Shown here: positions 17,848 to 26,096 of the stretch, one piece after another | How positions within the stretch are numbered: the stretch's first letter is position 1 | How the letters are laid out: every line of letters starts with the position of its first letter | Assembly (NCBI GenBank): GCA_963714325.1 | Contig: CAVQOB010000004.1 | Coordinates: 1-64,000, forward strand | Length of the DNA stretch: 64,000 nucleotides | Direction of reading: 5' to 3' | Origin: CAVQOB01 sp963714325 | GTDB lineage: Bacteria > Pseudomonadota > Alphaproteobacteria > Rhizobiales > Hyphomicrobiaceae | The notes under the pieces: generated by a model | Told to the model about the DNA's origin: nothing | What the model saw: the letters and a program-made list of their open reading frames with translations, nothing else | Database searches by the model: none | Program-made: the position numbers and the translations under genes

Positions 17848-18744
17848 TCAACCTTTCACCGCGCCGGCGGCGATGCCGCGCACGAACCATCGGCCCGAGA
17901 AGAAATACACGAGCAGCGGCACCAGCGCCGTCAGCATCGTCGCCGCCATCTCGACGTTGTAGGCGCGTTCACCCTGCGTCGAGTTGACGATATTGTTGAG
18001 CTGCACCGTCATTGGCAGGTTTTCCCGCCCCGCAAACACCAGCCCGAGCAGGAAATCGTTCCAAATCCCCGTCACCTGCAGGATAACCGCGACGATTAGG
18101 ATCGGCAGCGACATCGGCAGCATGATCGCGGTGAAGATGCGCACGAATCCGGCGCCATCGACGCGCGCCGCCTTGAACAACTCCGCTGGCAGCGTGGAAT
18201 AGAAGTTGCGGAACAGCACCGTCATCACCGGCAGTCCGAACACCGTATGAATGAGCACGATGGCCGGCAAGGTGCCGTAGATCCCGAGCCAGGACATGAT
18301 GCGCACCAGCGGGTAGATGAAGACGGCGTAAGGAATGAACGCGCCGACCAGCAGCATCAGGAACAGCGTCCGCGCGAACGGCGGTTGCCAGAAGGCGAGC
18401 GCGTAGCCATTCACCGCCCCGACCGCGATCGAGACGACGACACTGGGGATCAGGATCGTCACCGAGTTCCAGAACCCGACCTGCAGCCCGTTGCAGGTGA
18501 GGCCCGTGCAAGCTGTCGACCAAGCCTTCACCCAGGCGTCGAAACTCGGCTTCAGCGGCAGCGCGAACATTGAGCCGGCGCGGATCTCGTCCATCGGCTT
18601 CAACGATGTCAGGATCATCATAGTGAGCGGTGCCAGAAACAGCAGCGACGTCGCGATCAACAGGGCATAGACCAGCACGCGCGAGGCGGTCAGCTGGTGT
18701 GGCCTTGGGCCTTGCGGGCCGGCCTCTGCCACCACCGCGCTCAT
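17848..18744 (-). CDS. Sugar ABC transporter permease (MalG/UgpE type)
   Basis: This 298-residue inner-membrane permease of the CUT1 class has six predicted membrane segments and the coupling-loop consensus EAA---G variant ELFKAARVDGAGFVRIFTAIMLP (about 217-239). It starts with MSAVVAEAG at 18744, overlapping the MalF-type gene's stop by four bases (ATGA). A large periplasmic loop between helices 1 and 2 contains two Cys (STACTGLTCNG), which is unusual and might form a disulfide. Confidence 0.9.
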   Translation of the reverse strand: MSAVVAEAGPQGPRPHQLTASRVLVYALLIATSLLFLAPLTMMILTSLKPMDEIRAGSMFALPLKPSFDAWVKAWSTACTGLTCNGLQVGFWNSVTILIPSVVVSIAVGAVNGYALAFWQPPFARTLFLMLLVGAFIPYAVFIYPLVRIMSWLGIYGTLPAIVLIHTVFGLPVMTVLFRNFYSTLPAELFKAARVDGAGFVRIFTAIMLPMSLPILIVAVILQVTGIWNDFLLGLVFAGRENLPMTVQLNNIVNSTQGERAYNVEMAATMLTALVPLLVYFFSGRWFVRGIAAGAVKG

Positions 18745-19628
18745 CGCACACCCGCTCTATCCTGGCGAAACCGCAGATAGGCCCAGGGTGCCAGCACGGC
18801 CAGAACGCCGACCAGCACCACCGTCGAGGCGGCCGTTGCGAGACCGATATTCTGGCGGTCAAACAGATGATCGATGATGAACTTCGCCGGCACTTCCGAA
18901 GCAAGGCCCGGGCCGCCGTTGGTCATCGACACGACCAGATCGTAGAGGCGCACCACCGAGATCGCCAGCAATACGATGGCGGTCGCAAGGCTGCCGCCGA
19001 GCATCGGAATGACAATCGAGGTGTACGTGCGCCAGGTCGGAATGCCATCGACGCGGGCGGCTTTCCAGATCTCGGCATCGATGCCGCGCAGGCCGGCCAG
19101 CGCGATGACCATGACGAGGCCAGCGGCATGCCAGATGCCGGCGGCGACCAGCGTGTAGATCACCTTATCCTGTCGCACGATCCAATCGAATGTGAAGGTT
19201 GCAAAGCCGAGATCGCGGCCGAGTTTCTGCAGTCCCATCGACGGATTCAGCACCCAATACCAGATCAGTCCGGTGACGATGAACGACATCGAGAATGGAT
19301 AGAGCAGCAGCGCGCGGAACACGTTCTCACCCTTCACCCGCTGATCGATGAGGATCGCGAGCAGAAAGCCGAGCGCGACGCTGACGGCAATGAACAGGAA
19401 ACCGAACACAAACAGATTCTGGACTGAAACGTCCCACCGTGTATTCGAGAACAGTGACTGATATTGCCGGAAGCCAACGAAATTGGAACTTGGCAAAATG
19501 CGCGACGATGTGGTCGAGATATAGGCCGACCAAAGCGCGCCGCCGAGGTAGACGACGAGCACGACCAGTGTCGCCGGCGCCAGTGCCAACGCCGCGGGAA
19601 TGCGTCTGAGATGACGAGGATGCAGCAT
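18741..19628 (-). CDS. Sugar ABC transporter permease (MalF/UgpA type)
   Basis: This 295-residue permease of a CUT1 importer has an N-terminal helix (ALALAPATLVVLVVYLGGAL), about five further helices and the coupling loop EIWKAARVDGIPTWRTYTSIVIP. The ATG at 19628 places the first membrane segment close to the N-terminus as usual; the frame is open to 19676. It pairs with the MalG-type permease, whose ATG overlaps its stop. The binding-protein gene ends 74 bases upstream. Confidence 0.9.
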   Translation of the reverse strand: MLHPRHLRRIPAALALAPATLVVLVVYLGGALWSAYISTTSSRILPSSNFVGFRQYQSLFSNTRWDVSVQNLFVFGFLFIAVSVALGFLLAILIDQRVKGENVFRALLLYPFSMSFIVTGLIWYWVLNPSMGLQKLGRDLGFATFTFDWIVRQDKVIYTLVAAGIWHAAGLVMVIALAGLRGIDAEIWKAARVDGIPTWRTYTSIVIPMLGGSLATAIVLLAISVVRLYDLVVSMTNGGPGLASEVPAKFIIDHLFDRQNIGLATAASTVVLVGVLAVLAPWAYLRFRQDRAGVR

Positions 19629-19702
19629 CGGGAACGCCACGCAGCAGACCCCGGGAAACGCTGACTCGGGCCACACCGTGGCGCCGGATCAGACGCCCGT
19701 GA

Positions 19703-20950
19703 TCAGATTGCGCTCTTCATGGTCTGCGCGAACTTGGCGATGAACGCATCGGCATTCGGGTTCGGCGCGTTCCAGAACTCGGAGATGACATCATCGAGTG
19801 CGCCGACCAGGGCCGGCGCGGCGACGAGGTTCACATCGGGTGTCTGACGGTTGGCGTCGGCCACCATCTTCATGCCGGCCTGGGCGCAAGCGTCGAGCGA
19901 GGACCCATCGACGTCCGTACGAATGGGAATCGAGCCCTTCTTTTGCGCAAACTTGATTTGGGTCTCGGGATCGAGCAGCACTTTGGCCAGTGCCGCCTGC
20001 GTCTTCTGTGCCTCCGGATCCTTCTGTTTAGCGAAGGCAAACACGTCGCCGCCCATCAGATAGTGCTGGCCGACGACGGTGCAGCCGTATTCCTTGCCAG
20101 GCGTCAGGTTGGCGGCCGCGAATTCGCCTTTGGCCCAGTCGCCCATGAACTGCATCGCGGCCTTGCCGGTGATGACCATGGCGGTCGCGTCGTTCCAATT
20201 GCGCCCCGGTGCACCCGCATCGGTGAACGTCTTCAACTTGGCGAACACCTCGGTCGCCTTCTTGAAGGCCGGGCTCTTGACCGCCGCCTCACTCTTCTTG
20301 CCGTAGACATCAAGATAGAGATCGCGACCGCCGGAGCCAACCAGCGCGGTGATGAACATCAACCGCTCCCAGTTCTTCTGGCCGCTGAACGCAAGCGGCA
20401 CGACGCCTGTCGCCTTGACCTTTTCGAGCGCCACCAGAAGCTCGTCGAACGATTTGGGCTCTGTGGCGCCGGCCTTCTCGAAGACGCTGCGGTTGTACCA
20501 GAGCCAGTTCTGGCCGTGGATATTAATCGGCGCGGCGTAGATCTTGCCCTTGCGCGAGACAGCGTCGATGAAGAACGGCGGAATGATTTTTCGCCAGTTG
20601 CCAGCTTCAGCTACAGCGTCGAGGTCGGCGAGCAAGTTGTTCTCGACGAGTTCGTCGAACTGCTTGCCGGTATTGAACTGCATGGCGGTCGGAGGATTGC
20701 CGCCGATGGTGCGATTGATGGCGGCGGTGCGCGCATTGACACCACCCGCCACTGCGCTGTCGACCCAGGTGCCGCCCGATTTCGTGAACTGCTCGGCGAA
20801 CACTTTGACCGCGGCCAACTCTCCGCCGGACGTCCACCAGTGGATGACTTCGGCTTTCATCCCCTGAGCGAGGGCTGGGCTGGCGATGGCAATCCAGGCT
20901 GCAACCGAAAAGGCAGCGCGCGTCGCGGCGCGCGAATAAGTATTGATCAT
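19703..20950 (-). CDS. Sugar ABC transporter substrate-binding protein (SBP_bac_1)
   Basis: This 415-residue periplasmic protein has a signal peptide ending near ASPALAQG. The mature part begins with AEVIHWWTSGGELAAV, typical of family 1 sugar-binding proteins. Aromatic residues in HWWTSG and NWLWYNRSVFEKAG fit a carbohydrate pocket. It is the first gene of the minus-strand sugar operon, and a LacI-type operator lies 44-57 bases upstream of its start. AGGAGGAG-type sequence (complement of 20957-20964) precedes the ATG. The ligand cannot be determined; relatives bind glucosides, mannosides or oligosaccharides. Confidence 0.92.
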   Translation of the reverse strand: MINTYSRAATRAAFSVAAWIAIASPALAQGMKAEVIHWWTSGGELAAVKVFAEQFTKSGGTWVDSAVAGGVNARTAAINRTIGGNPPTAMQFNTGKQFDELVENNLLADLDAVAEAGNWRKIIPPFFIDAVSRKGKIYAAPINIHGQNWLWYNRSVFEKAGATEPKSFDELLVALEKVKATGVVPLAFSGQKNWERLMFITALVGSGGRDLYLDVYGKKSEAAVKSPAFKKATEVFAKLKTFTDAGAPGRNWNDATAMVITGKAAMQFMGDWAKGEFAAANLTPGKEYGCTVVGQHYLMGGDVFAFAKQKDPEAQKTQAALAKVLLDPETQIKFAQKKGSIPIRTDVDGSSLDACAQAGMKMVADANRQTPDVNLVAAPALVGALDDVISEFWNAPNPNADAFIAKFAQTMKSAI

Positions 20951-20993
20951 TGGCAGTCTCCTCCTGGGTAGAACAGCCGCTTGGTTGCGGTCT

Positions 20994-21007
20994 TGTAAAC
21001 GTTTTCA
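20994..21007. promoter_or_regulatory. LacI-family operator between binding-protein and regulator genes
   Basis: The 14 bases TGTAAACGTTTTCA match the general LacI-family operator pattern TGnAAnCGnTTnCA with its central CG. The site lies between the divergent sugar-binding-protein gene (start 20950) and the lacI-type gene (start 21043). Binding of the regulator here would control the importer operon and probably its own gene. The match is visible; the binding is inferred. Confidence 0.8.
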
Positions 21008-21042
21008 CCCGAGGCTAGCATCGCCGCGAAGAGGAAGTAAAG

Positions 21043-22122
21043 ATGCAACTCAGGACAACCAGCAGATCGGCGACGATCGACGACGTGGCCCGCATCGCCG
21101 GCGTTTCGATCGCGACCGTCAGCCGCGCTTTGTCCTCGCCCTCCCTCGTCGCGCGGCCGACGCGCGATCGAGTCATGAAGGCCGTCGGCAAAATCGGCTA
21201 CAGTCCCAATGCTGCGGCGCGGCAGCTGCGTTCGCGCAAGTCGATGATGGTGATGGTAGTTGTGCCGGACATCGCCAACCCCTTCTTTTCCGAAGTCCTG
21301 CACGGCATTGACGAAACGCTGTCTGCCGCCGGATACGGCATCCTCATCGCCAATCTTGACCGCTCGCGCGCGAAGGATGCCCGCTATGTTGCGCTGGCCG
21401 CCAGCGGCCAAGTTGACGGCGTCATCTTGCTCTGCGGTCGAACGCTCGGCGGGCGCGCATCGTCTGTCGCTCTGGACGTTCCAACGGTCGCCGCATGCGA
21501 ACTGATCCCGCGCGCCAACATCCCGCAGGTCGACGTCGCCAATCGGTCTGCCGCTCGCATGGCAACGGCCCATCTGATCGACCTCGGACATCGCCGTATC
21601 GCCTATCTCGCCGGGCCCGCGCGCAACGTCCTCGACCGCGAACGCCGCGCCGGATTCCTCGAGGCGACCGATGCGGCGGGCATCCCGCGGACGGATGTCA
21701 CGCTCTGTGCGGGCGACTTTTCTTTTCGCAGCGGTGCAGTGGCCGCCAGCGAACTCTTCGCCATGCCGGACAATCGCTGCCCGACCGCCGTGTTCGCCGC
21801 CAACGACGAGATGGCGATCGGCTTGATCAAGCGCCTCGGCGAACATGGGCTCATCGTGCCGCGCGATGTTTCCGTAGTCGGCTTCGATGGCATTGAATTC
21901 GCCGACTATTGCGTGCCAGCTCTGACGACCGTCCGTCAGCCCCGAAGCAAAATCGGTGCAATGGCGGCGCAGCTGATCGTCGATATCATGCAGAATGGCG
22001 CGCAGGAATGGCCGAGGCTCACTCGCCTCAACACCGAACTGATTGTGCGCGGAACGACGGCACCGCCACGCGCCGCCGCGCCGCAGCCGAGCCTCACCCG
22101 TCAGGCTGCGCACACGATCTGA
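21043..22122 (+). CDS. LacI-family transcriptional regulator
   Basis: This 359-residue repressor has an N-terminal helix-turn-helix and hinge (TIDDVARIAGVSIATVSRAL to AARQLRSRKS, about residues 11-66). A periplasmic-binding-protein-like effector domain follows (VVVPDIANPFFSEVLHGID; later FAANDEMAIGLIKRL and VSVVGFDGIEFADY). It starts at an ATG with GAGGAAG upstream and is divergent from the sugar operon with a consensus operator between. It is expected to release DNA when the transported sugar or a metabolite binds. thuA follows 26 bases downstream and may be co-transcribed. Confidence 0.94.
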   Translation: MQLRTTSRSATIDDVARIAGVSIATVSRALSSPSLVARPTRDRVMKAVGKIGYSPNAAARQLRSRKSMMVMVVVPDIANPFFSEVLHGIDETLSAAGYGILIANLDRSRAKDARYVALAASGQVDGVILLCGRTLGGRASSVALDVPTVAACELIPRANIPQVDVANRSAARMATAHLIDLGHRRIAYLAGPARNVLDRERRAGFLEATDAAGIPRTDVTLCAGDFSFRSGAVAASELFAMPDNRCPTAVFAANDEMAIGLIKRLGEHGLIVPRDVSVVGFDGIEFADYCVPALTTVRQPRSKIGAMAAQLIVDIMQNGAQEWPRLTRLNTELIVRGTTAPPRAAAPQPSLTRQAAHTI

Positions 22123-22148
22123 CTGTTGCACAATAGAAGGAAGCACAT

Positions 22149-22793
22149 ATGCGACTCACGGCCATGATCGTCTGGGGCGGCTGGAGCGGCCACGAGCCGG
22201 AGGATTGTGCGCGCCGGTTCTGCGCCTGGCTGCAGGCGGCCGATTTCGACGTCCGCGTTGAAACTGCCACCTCGGCTTTTCTCGATCCAGCGGTCCGCGA
22301 CTATGCGCTGATCATTCCGATCTACACGATGTCGAAAATCGAAAAGCCTGAAGCGCTGGCGCTGTGCGCGGCGGTCAAGAGCGGCGTCGGTCTTGCCGGT
22401 CATCACGGCGGCATGTGTGACGCATTCCGCGACAACGTCGAATATCAGTTCATGTGTGGCGGCCAGTGGGTCGCCCATCCCGGCAACATCATCGACTATC
22501 GCGTTGACATCACCCGCCCCGACGACGCGATCATGGCTGGCCTCACAGGCTTCGAGCACCGATCGGAGCAATATTACATGCACGTCGATCCGGCGAATGA
22601 GGTGCTGGCGACGACGACGTTCACGGCCGCGCACGCGCCATGGATCGATGGCGTCGTCATGCCGGTCGTCTGGAAGAAGCGTTATGGGCAGGGCCGCGTG
22701 TTCTATTCGTCCCTCGGGCACCTGGCCGCTGAATTGGACAATCCGACCATCCAGACATTCATGACGCGCGGCATGCTCTGGGCGGCGCGCTAA
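22149..22793 (+). CDS. thuA: ThuA domain-containing protein
   Basis: This 214-residue protein of the ThuA family (class I glutamine amidotransferase-like fold) has the N-terminal WGGWSGHEPEDCAR, the GVGLAGHHGGMCDAF segment, and EHRSEQYYMHVDP followed by the typical C-terminal GRVFYSSLGH. In Sinorhizobium, ThuA works with the Gfo/Idh/MocA enzyme ThuB on 3-keto derivatives of disaccharides. The two oxidoreductases encoded nearby make a similar role plausible here. The ATG at 22149 has AAGGAAG 6 bases upstream. There is no signal peptide, so it is cytoplasmic. Confidence 0.9.
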   Translation: MRLTAMIVWGGWSGHEPEDCARRFCAWLQAADFDVRVETATSAFLDPAVRDYALIIPIYTMSKIEKPEALALCAAVKSGVGLAGHHGGMCDAFRDNVEYQFMCGGQWVAHPGNIIDYRVDITRPDDAIMAGLTGFEHRSEQYYMHVDPANEVLATTTFTAAHAPWIDGVVMPVVWKKRYGQGRVFYSSLGHLAAELDNPTIQTFMTRGMLWAAR

Positions 22794-22887
22794 GCGAAAT
22801 TTGATTGGCCGCGCGACACAATGGCAGCACAAGGCACCGTCGCGAACATGCCCACTTGGATCACCGTGCGAAGTCTGTGGCACGCCG

Positions 22888-23772
22888 CTAATCCGCCACG
22901 ACGGCACCGGCAGCCAGCAAATCGAGTTCATCGACGCAGGCATCAGGCGTGCGTCCAGTCGTATCGATCATGCAGTCAGCCCTGGCATACTCCTGCTCAC
23001 GTTGAGCGAGCAGGCTGTTCAAGTGCTCCAGCGCTTTGGGGTTGCCGTGCATCGGCCGCATGTCGCCCTGCCGGACGACGCGGCTGAGATGCTCCTCTGG
23101 CGACGCCTTCAACCAAACCGTCTTGAACGAGCCGAGGATAGCCTCCATCGCTGGACTGTTTGCAACAATCCCGCCGGCGGTTTCCAGGACGATGCGATGT
23201 TCGCCGTCGCTGAGACTCTGCACGACCTCATGTTCAAGCGCGCGATAGGCCTCGGGGCCGCCCAGATTGAACAGGTCGTTGAGGCTCATGCCGGCGCGGC
23301 TCTCGATCTCACGCGTCACACTGAAAAAGGGCACCTTGTGCCGCTCGGAAAAGAGGCCACCAATCGTCGACTTGCCAGCGCCGCGCAACCCGAGCAGTGC
23401 CACGCCTCTGATCGATTTTTTGCGATCCTGAAGGTAACGGTCGATCAGCTGCACCGCGTGTTCTTGATCGCGCAGGCTCATGCCGCGCAGACGATCGACG
23501 AGTGGATTGTGGAGTGGGCCGCCAGCGGCGTCCATGCGCGTCGAACCATTCGGTGCCGGTATTAAATTGACGAGCGCCACGTCCAGCGCATGTGCCACGC
23601 GCGCGAGCACGCCGACTGAAACATTGGCCACGCCATGCTCCAGCTGGTTCAAATACCGCTCCGACACATCCGCACATTCCGACAGCCGCTTGCGGGAGAG
23701 GCCCGCCGCATCACGCGCCGCACGCACGTTGGCGCCGATGGCTTTTGTCACGTGGTCCTGGTTCGTTGCCAC
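22888..23772 (-). CDS. boxR: BoxR/BzdR-type benzoyl-CoA-sensing repressor
   Basis: This 294-residue regulator has a Cro/CI-type helix-turn-helix (about residues 11-68) fused to a shikimate-kinase-like domain (about 120-285) with P-loop GLRGAGKST at 128-136. This fusion is the hallmark of BzdR and BoxR, repressors that respond to benzoyl-CoA through the kinase-like domain. The start is a GTG (complement of 23770-23772) with AAGGA upstream. It is divergent from boxC with a perfect palindrome in between, so it probably controls the box operon and itself. The Walker A motif is intact, though enzyme activity is not expected. Confidence 0.93.
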   Translation of the reverse strand: MATNQDHVTKAIGANVRAARDAAGLSRKRLSECADVSERYLNQLEHGVANVSVGVLARVAHALDVALVNLIPAPNGSTRMDAAGGPLHNPLVDRLRGMSLRDQEHAVQLIDRYLQDRKKSIRGVALLGLRGAGKSTIGGLFSERHKVPFFSVTREIESRAGMSLNDLFNLGGPEAYRALEHEVVQSLSDGEHRIVLETAGGIVANSPAMEAILGSFKTVWLKASPEEHLSRVVRQGDMRPMHGNPKALEHLNSLLAQREQEYARADCMIDTTGRTPDACVDELDLLAAGAVVAD

Positions 23773-23804
23773 CGCCGGTCCTTTTCCGCAAGCTCAACGT
23801 TCAA

Positions 23805-23816
23805 GCATTATAATGC
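23805..23816. promoter_or_regulatory. Perfect palindrome, candidate BoxR operator
   Basis: GCATTATAATGC is a perfect 12-base inverted repeat (TGCA-like at its right edge) in the boxR-boxC spacer, 33-44 bases upstream of the boxR start and about 130 bases upstream of boxC. Position and symmetry make it the best candidate for the BoxR binding site. A possible -35-like TTGACC for boxC is at 23877-23882. Regulator binding is inferred. Confidence 0.6.
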
Positions 23817-23946
23817 AGAGATATCGCGAGTCAACGCCGCCATGGCGGGAGTCGGAAATAAATTGCACAAAACATCTTGACCTGCCTGAACAAGCACGAT
23901 AGCAACGCCGCAATAGTCGGTCTCGCGGTCGCGCTGGAGTGATTTC

Positions 23947-25644
23947 ATGACATATTCTGCTCTATCCAAGGCAAGTGCCGCAGGGTCGCAAGGGATCGTC
24001 GATTTCAGAACCTCGCCAGACAAATATCGGCACTGGAAGCTCAGCGTTGCTGGTGATGTTGCCGATCTGGTGATGGATGTTGACGAGAACGCTGGCCTCT
24101 TTGAAGGCTACCAGCTCAAGCTCAACTCCTACGATCTCGGCGTCGATATCGAGTTGGCCGATGCCCTCCAGCGGCTGCGCTTCGAGCATCCCGGCGTGAA
24201 GGCTGTCGTGCTCAAATCGGCGAAAGAGAAGGTTTTCTGTGCCGGCGCCAATATCCGCATGCTTGGCGGTTCGGCGCATGCTCACAAAGTCAATTTCTGC
24301 AAATTCACCAACGAGACGCGCAACGGCATGGAGGATTCGTCCCAATTTTCCGGCCAGCGGTTCCTCTGTGCAGTCAAGGGTACGGCGGCCGGCGGCGGCT
24401 ATGAACTCGCGCTGGCCTGTGACCAGATCATCCTCTCCGACGATGGCAATTCAACCGTCTCGCTCCCGGAAATTCCGTTGCTGGCCGTACTGCCCGGCAC
24501 CGGCGGCCTGACGCGCGTCACCGATAAGCGAAAAGTCCGTCGCGATCGCGCAGACGCCTTCTGCACCATTGAGGAAGGCATCAAGGGCAAACGCGCCGTC
24601 GAATGGCGTCTTGTCGATGCTGTAGCGCCGAATTCGAAGTTCGATGCAGCCGTCGCTGAAATGGCAAAAAAACTGGCCGCCAAATCCGACCGCCCGGAGC
24701 ATGCCGAAGGCATCGCGCTGACACCGCTGGCGCGCACCATCGCCGACGATACCGTCATCTATTCATCCGTCAAAGTTGAAATCGACCGGGCTGGCGGCCG
24801 CGCAACGATAACTGTTCTCGGGCCAACAGACGCGGCGCCCGCGACGGCAGACGACATCCACGCTCAAGGCGTTGCATTCTACCCGCTCCGGCTGGCCCGC
24901 GAACTCGATGATGCCATCCTGCATCTGCGTCTCAACGAACTCGAAGTCGGCACGCTGATTTTCAAGAGCGTGGGTGGTTCCCAGCTGGTGCTCGCCTACG
25001 ACGCGCTCATGCACGCCAACGCAGCGAATTGGCTGGTGCGCGAGGTTCTCAACAACTGGAAGCGCGTATTGAAACGCATCGACGTCACCTCGCGCTCGCT
25101 CGTCGCGCTGGTCGAGCCCGGTTCGTGTTTCGCCGGCACGCTCGCTGAGATCATTTTCGCCTGCGATCGCGCCTACATGCTCGACGGCACATTCAAGGGC
25201 GACAACCGCCCGGCCGCGACCCTGGCACTGTCCGCGCTCAATTTTGGCCGCTATCGCATGTCGAATGACTTGACGCGGCTCGAGACGCGTTTTCTCGGCG
25301 AACCCGATAGCGTCGTCAAAGCGAAGGAAGCCGTCGGCAAGCCATTGGACGGCTCGGACGCCGCCGCCCTCGGTCTCGTCACCGAAGCATTTGACGAAAT
25401 CGACTACGCTGACGAAGTCCGCATCTTCCTCGAAGAGCGAACCAGTTTCTCCGCCGACGGCCTCACCGGCCTCGAAGCCAACTTGCGGTTCGGAGGTCCA
25501 GAGACAATGGAGACGAAAATCTTCGGCCGCCTCACCGCCTGGCAAAACTGGATTTTCCAACGCCCGAATGCGGTTGGGGAAAACGGTGCGCTGAAGCGCT
25601 ACGGCACAGGCGTCAAAGGCGATTTCAATCCAGAACGGGTTTAG
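23947..25644 (+). CDS. boxC: 2,3-epoxybenzoyl-CoA dihydrolase (benzoyl-CoA-dihydrodiol lyase)
   Basis: This 565-residue enoyl-CoA hydratase/isomerase superfamily enzyme opens the ring of 2,3-epoxybenzoyl-CoA hydrolytically, giving 3,4-dehydroadipyl-CoA semialdehyde and formate. The crotonase core shows KVFCAGANIRMLGG (about 96-110, oxyanion-hole region) and TAAGGGYELALACDQIIL. A second crotonase-like half follows (LVALVEPGSCFAGTLAEIIFACDRA). The length fits the known BoxC proteins. It is the first gene of the plus-strand box operon. Its TAG stop (25642-25644) lies inside an inserted heptamer repeat. The C-terminal sequence looks complete despite that. Confidence 0.95.
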   Translation: MTYSALSKASAAGSQGIVDFRTSPDKYRHWKLSVAGDVADLVMDVDENAGLFEGYQLKLNSYDLGVDIELADALQRLRFEHPGVKAVVLKSAKEKVFCAGANIRMLGGSAHAHKVNFCKFTNETRNGMEDSSQFSGQRFLCAVKGTAAGGGYELALACDQIILSDDGNSTVSLPEIPLLAVLPGTGGLTRVTDKRKVRRDRADAFCTIEEGIKGKRAVEWRLVDAVAPNSKFDAAVAEMAKKLAAKSDRPEHAEGIALTPLARTIADDTVIYSSVKVEIDRAGGRATITVLGPTDAAPATADDIHAQGVAFYPLRLARELDDAILHLRLNELEVGTLIFKSVGGSQLVLAYDALMHANAANWLVREVLNNWKRVLKRIDVTSRSLVALVEPGSCFAGTLAEIIFACDRAYMLDGTFKGDNRPAATLALSALNFGRYRMSNDLTRLETRFLGEPDSVVKAKEAVGKPLDGSDAAALGLVTEAFDEIDYADEVRIFLEERTSFSADGLTGLEANLRFGGPETMETKIFGRLTAWQNWIFQRPNAVGENGALKRYGTGVKGDFNPERV

Positions 25645-26075
25645 GCAGTAGGCAGTAGGTTGGCCGTCATGAGTAGCGATCGCAAGATCAAACAGAGCCA
25701 TCGAGATCTGATTGTATGGCAGAAGGGCATGGACCTTGCCGTTGCTGGCTATCGTCTGACTATCGCCTTTCCAATCGACGAGCGTTTTGGCCTCACCAGC
25801 CAAATCCGCCGAGCGGGCGCATCGATACCTGCCAATATCGCCGAAGGATACGGTCGCGAAAGCCCGGGCGCCTATGCGCGGCAATTGCGGGTAGCGCAAG
25901 GCTCGCTGAAAGAGTTTGAGACGCACATCGAGTTGGCAAATCGCGTGGGCTTGATCGACGATGCTTGCCTTTCACAACACCTTAAGAATGCCAAGGAAGT
26001 CGGCAAGATGCTGCCCAGCCTGATCCGGGCGGTAGAACGCTAGGTATGGACACAATTGCCTATTGCCTAATGCCT
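25642..26075. repeat. Inverted heptamer repeats bracketing the four-helix-bundle gene
   Basis: On the left (25642-25659) TAGGCAG occurs twice in tandem followed by TAGG. On the right (26056-26075) the complement, TTGCCTA, occurs twice followed by ATGCCT. Read on one strand, the ends are (TAGGCAG)2 and, inverted, (TAGGCAA)2. The 25669-26043 gene lies between them. The arrangement looks like a cassette with degenerate tandem-heptamer termini inserted between boxC and boxB. Confidence 0.7.
25669..26043 (+). CDS. Four-helix-bundle protein (S23/23S rRNA intervening-sequence family)
   Basis: The predicted 124-residue protein matches the four-helix-bundle family first found encoded in 23S rRNA intervening sequences. 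It has DLIVWQKGMDLAVAGYRLT, FGLTSQIRRAGASIPANIAEGYGR (the family's most conserved block) and the LKEFETHIELANRVGLI helix. The family forms small oligomeric helical bundles; its function is unknown, though a relative (Avd) serves diversity-generating retroelements. No reverse transcriptase is present here. I prefer ATG 25669; an in-frame TTG at 25660 also exists. It sits between boxC and boxB inside heptamer inverted repeats, so it is an inserted passenger rather than a benzoate gene. Confidence 0.88.
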   Translation: MSSDRKIKQSHRDLIVWQKGMDLAVAGYRLTIAFPIDERFGLTSQIRRAGASIPANIAEGYGRESPGAYARQLRVAQGSLKEFETHIELANRVGLIDDACLSQHLKNAKEVGKMLPSLIRAVER

Positions 26076-26096
26076 GATCGCAAAGGGAAACCACAC

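Noticed and set aside
25669..26043. Diversity-generating retroelement
   Set aside because: The four-helix-bundle protein is related to Avd, but there is no reverse transcriptase or template/variable repeat in the neighbourhood.
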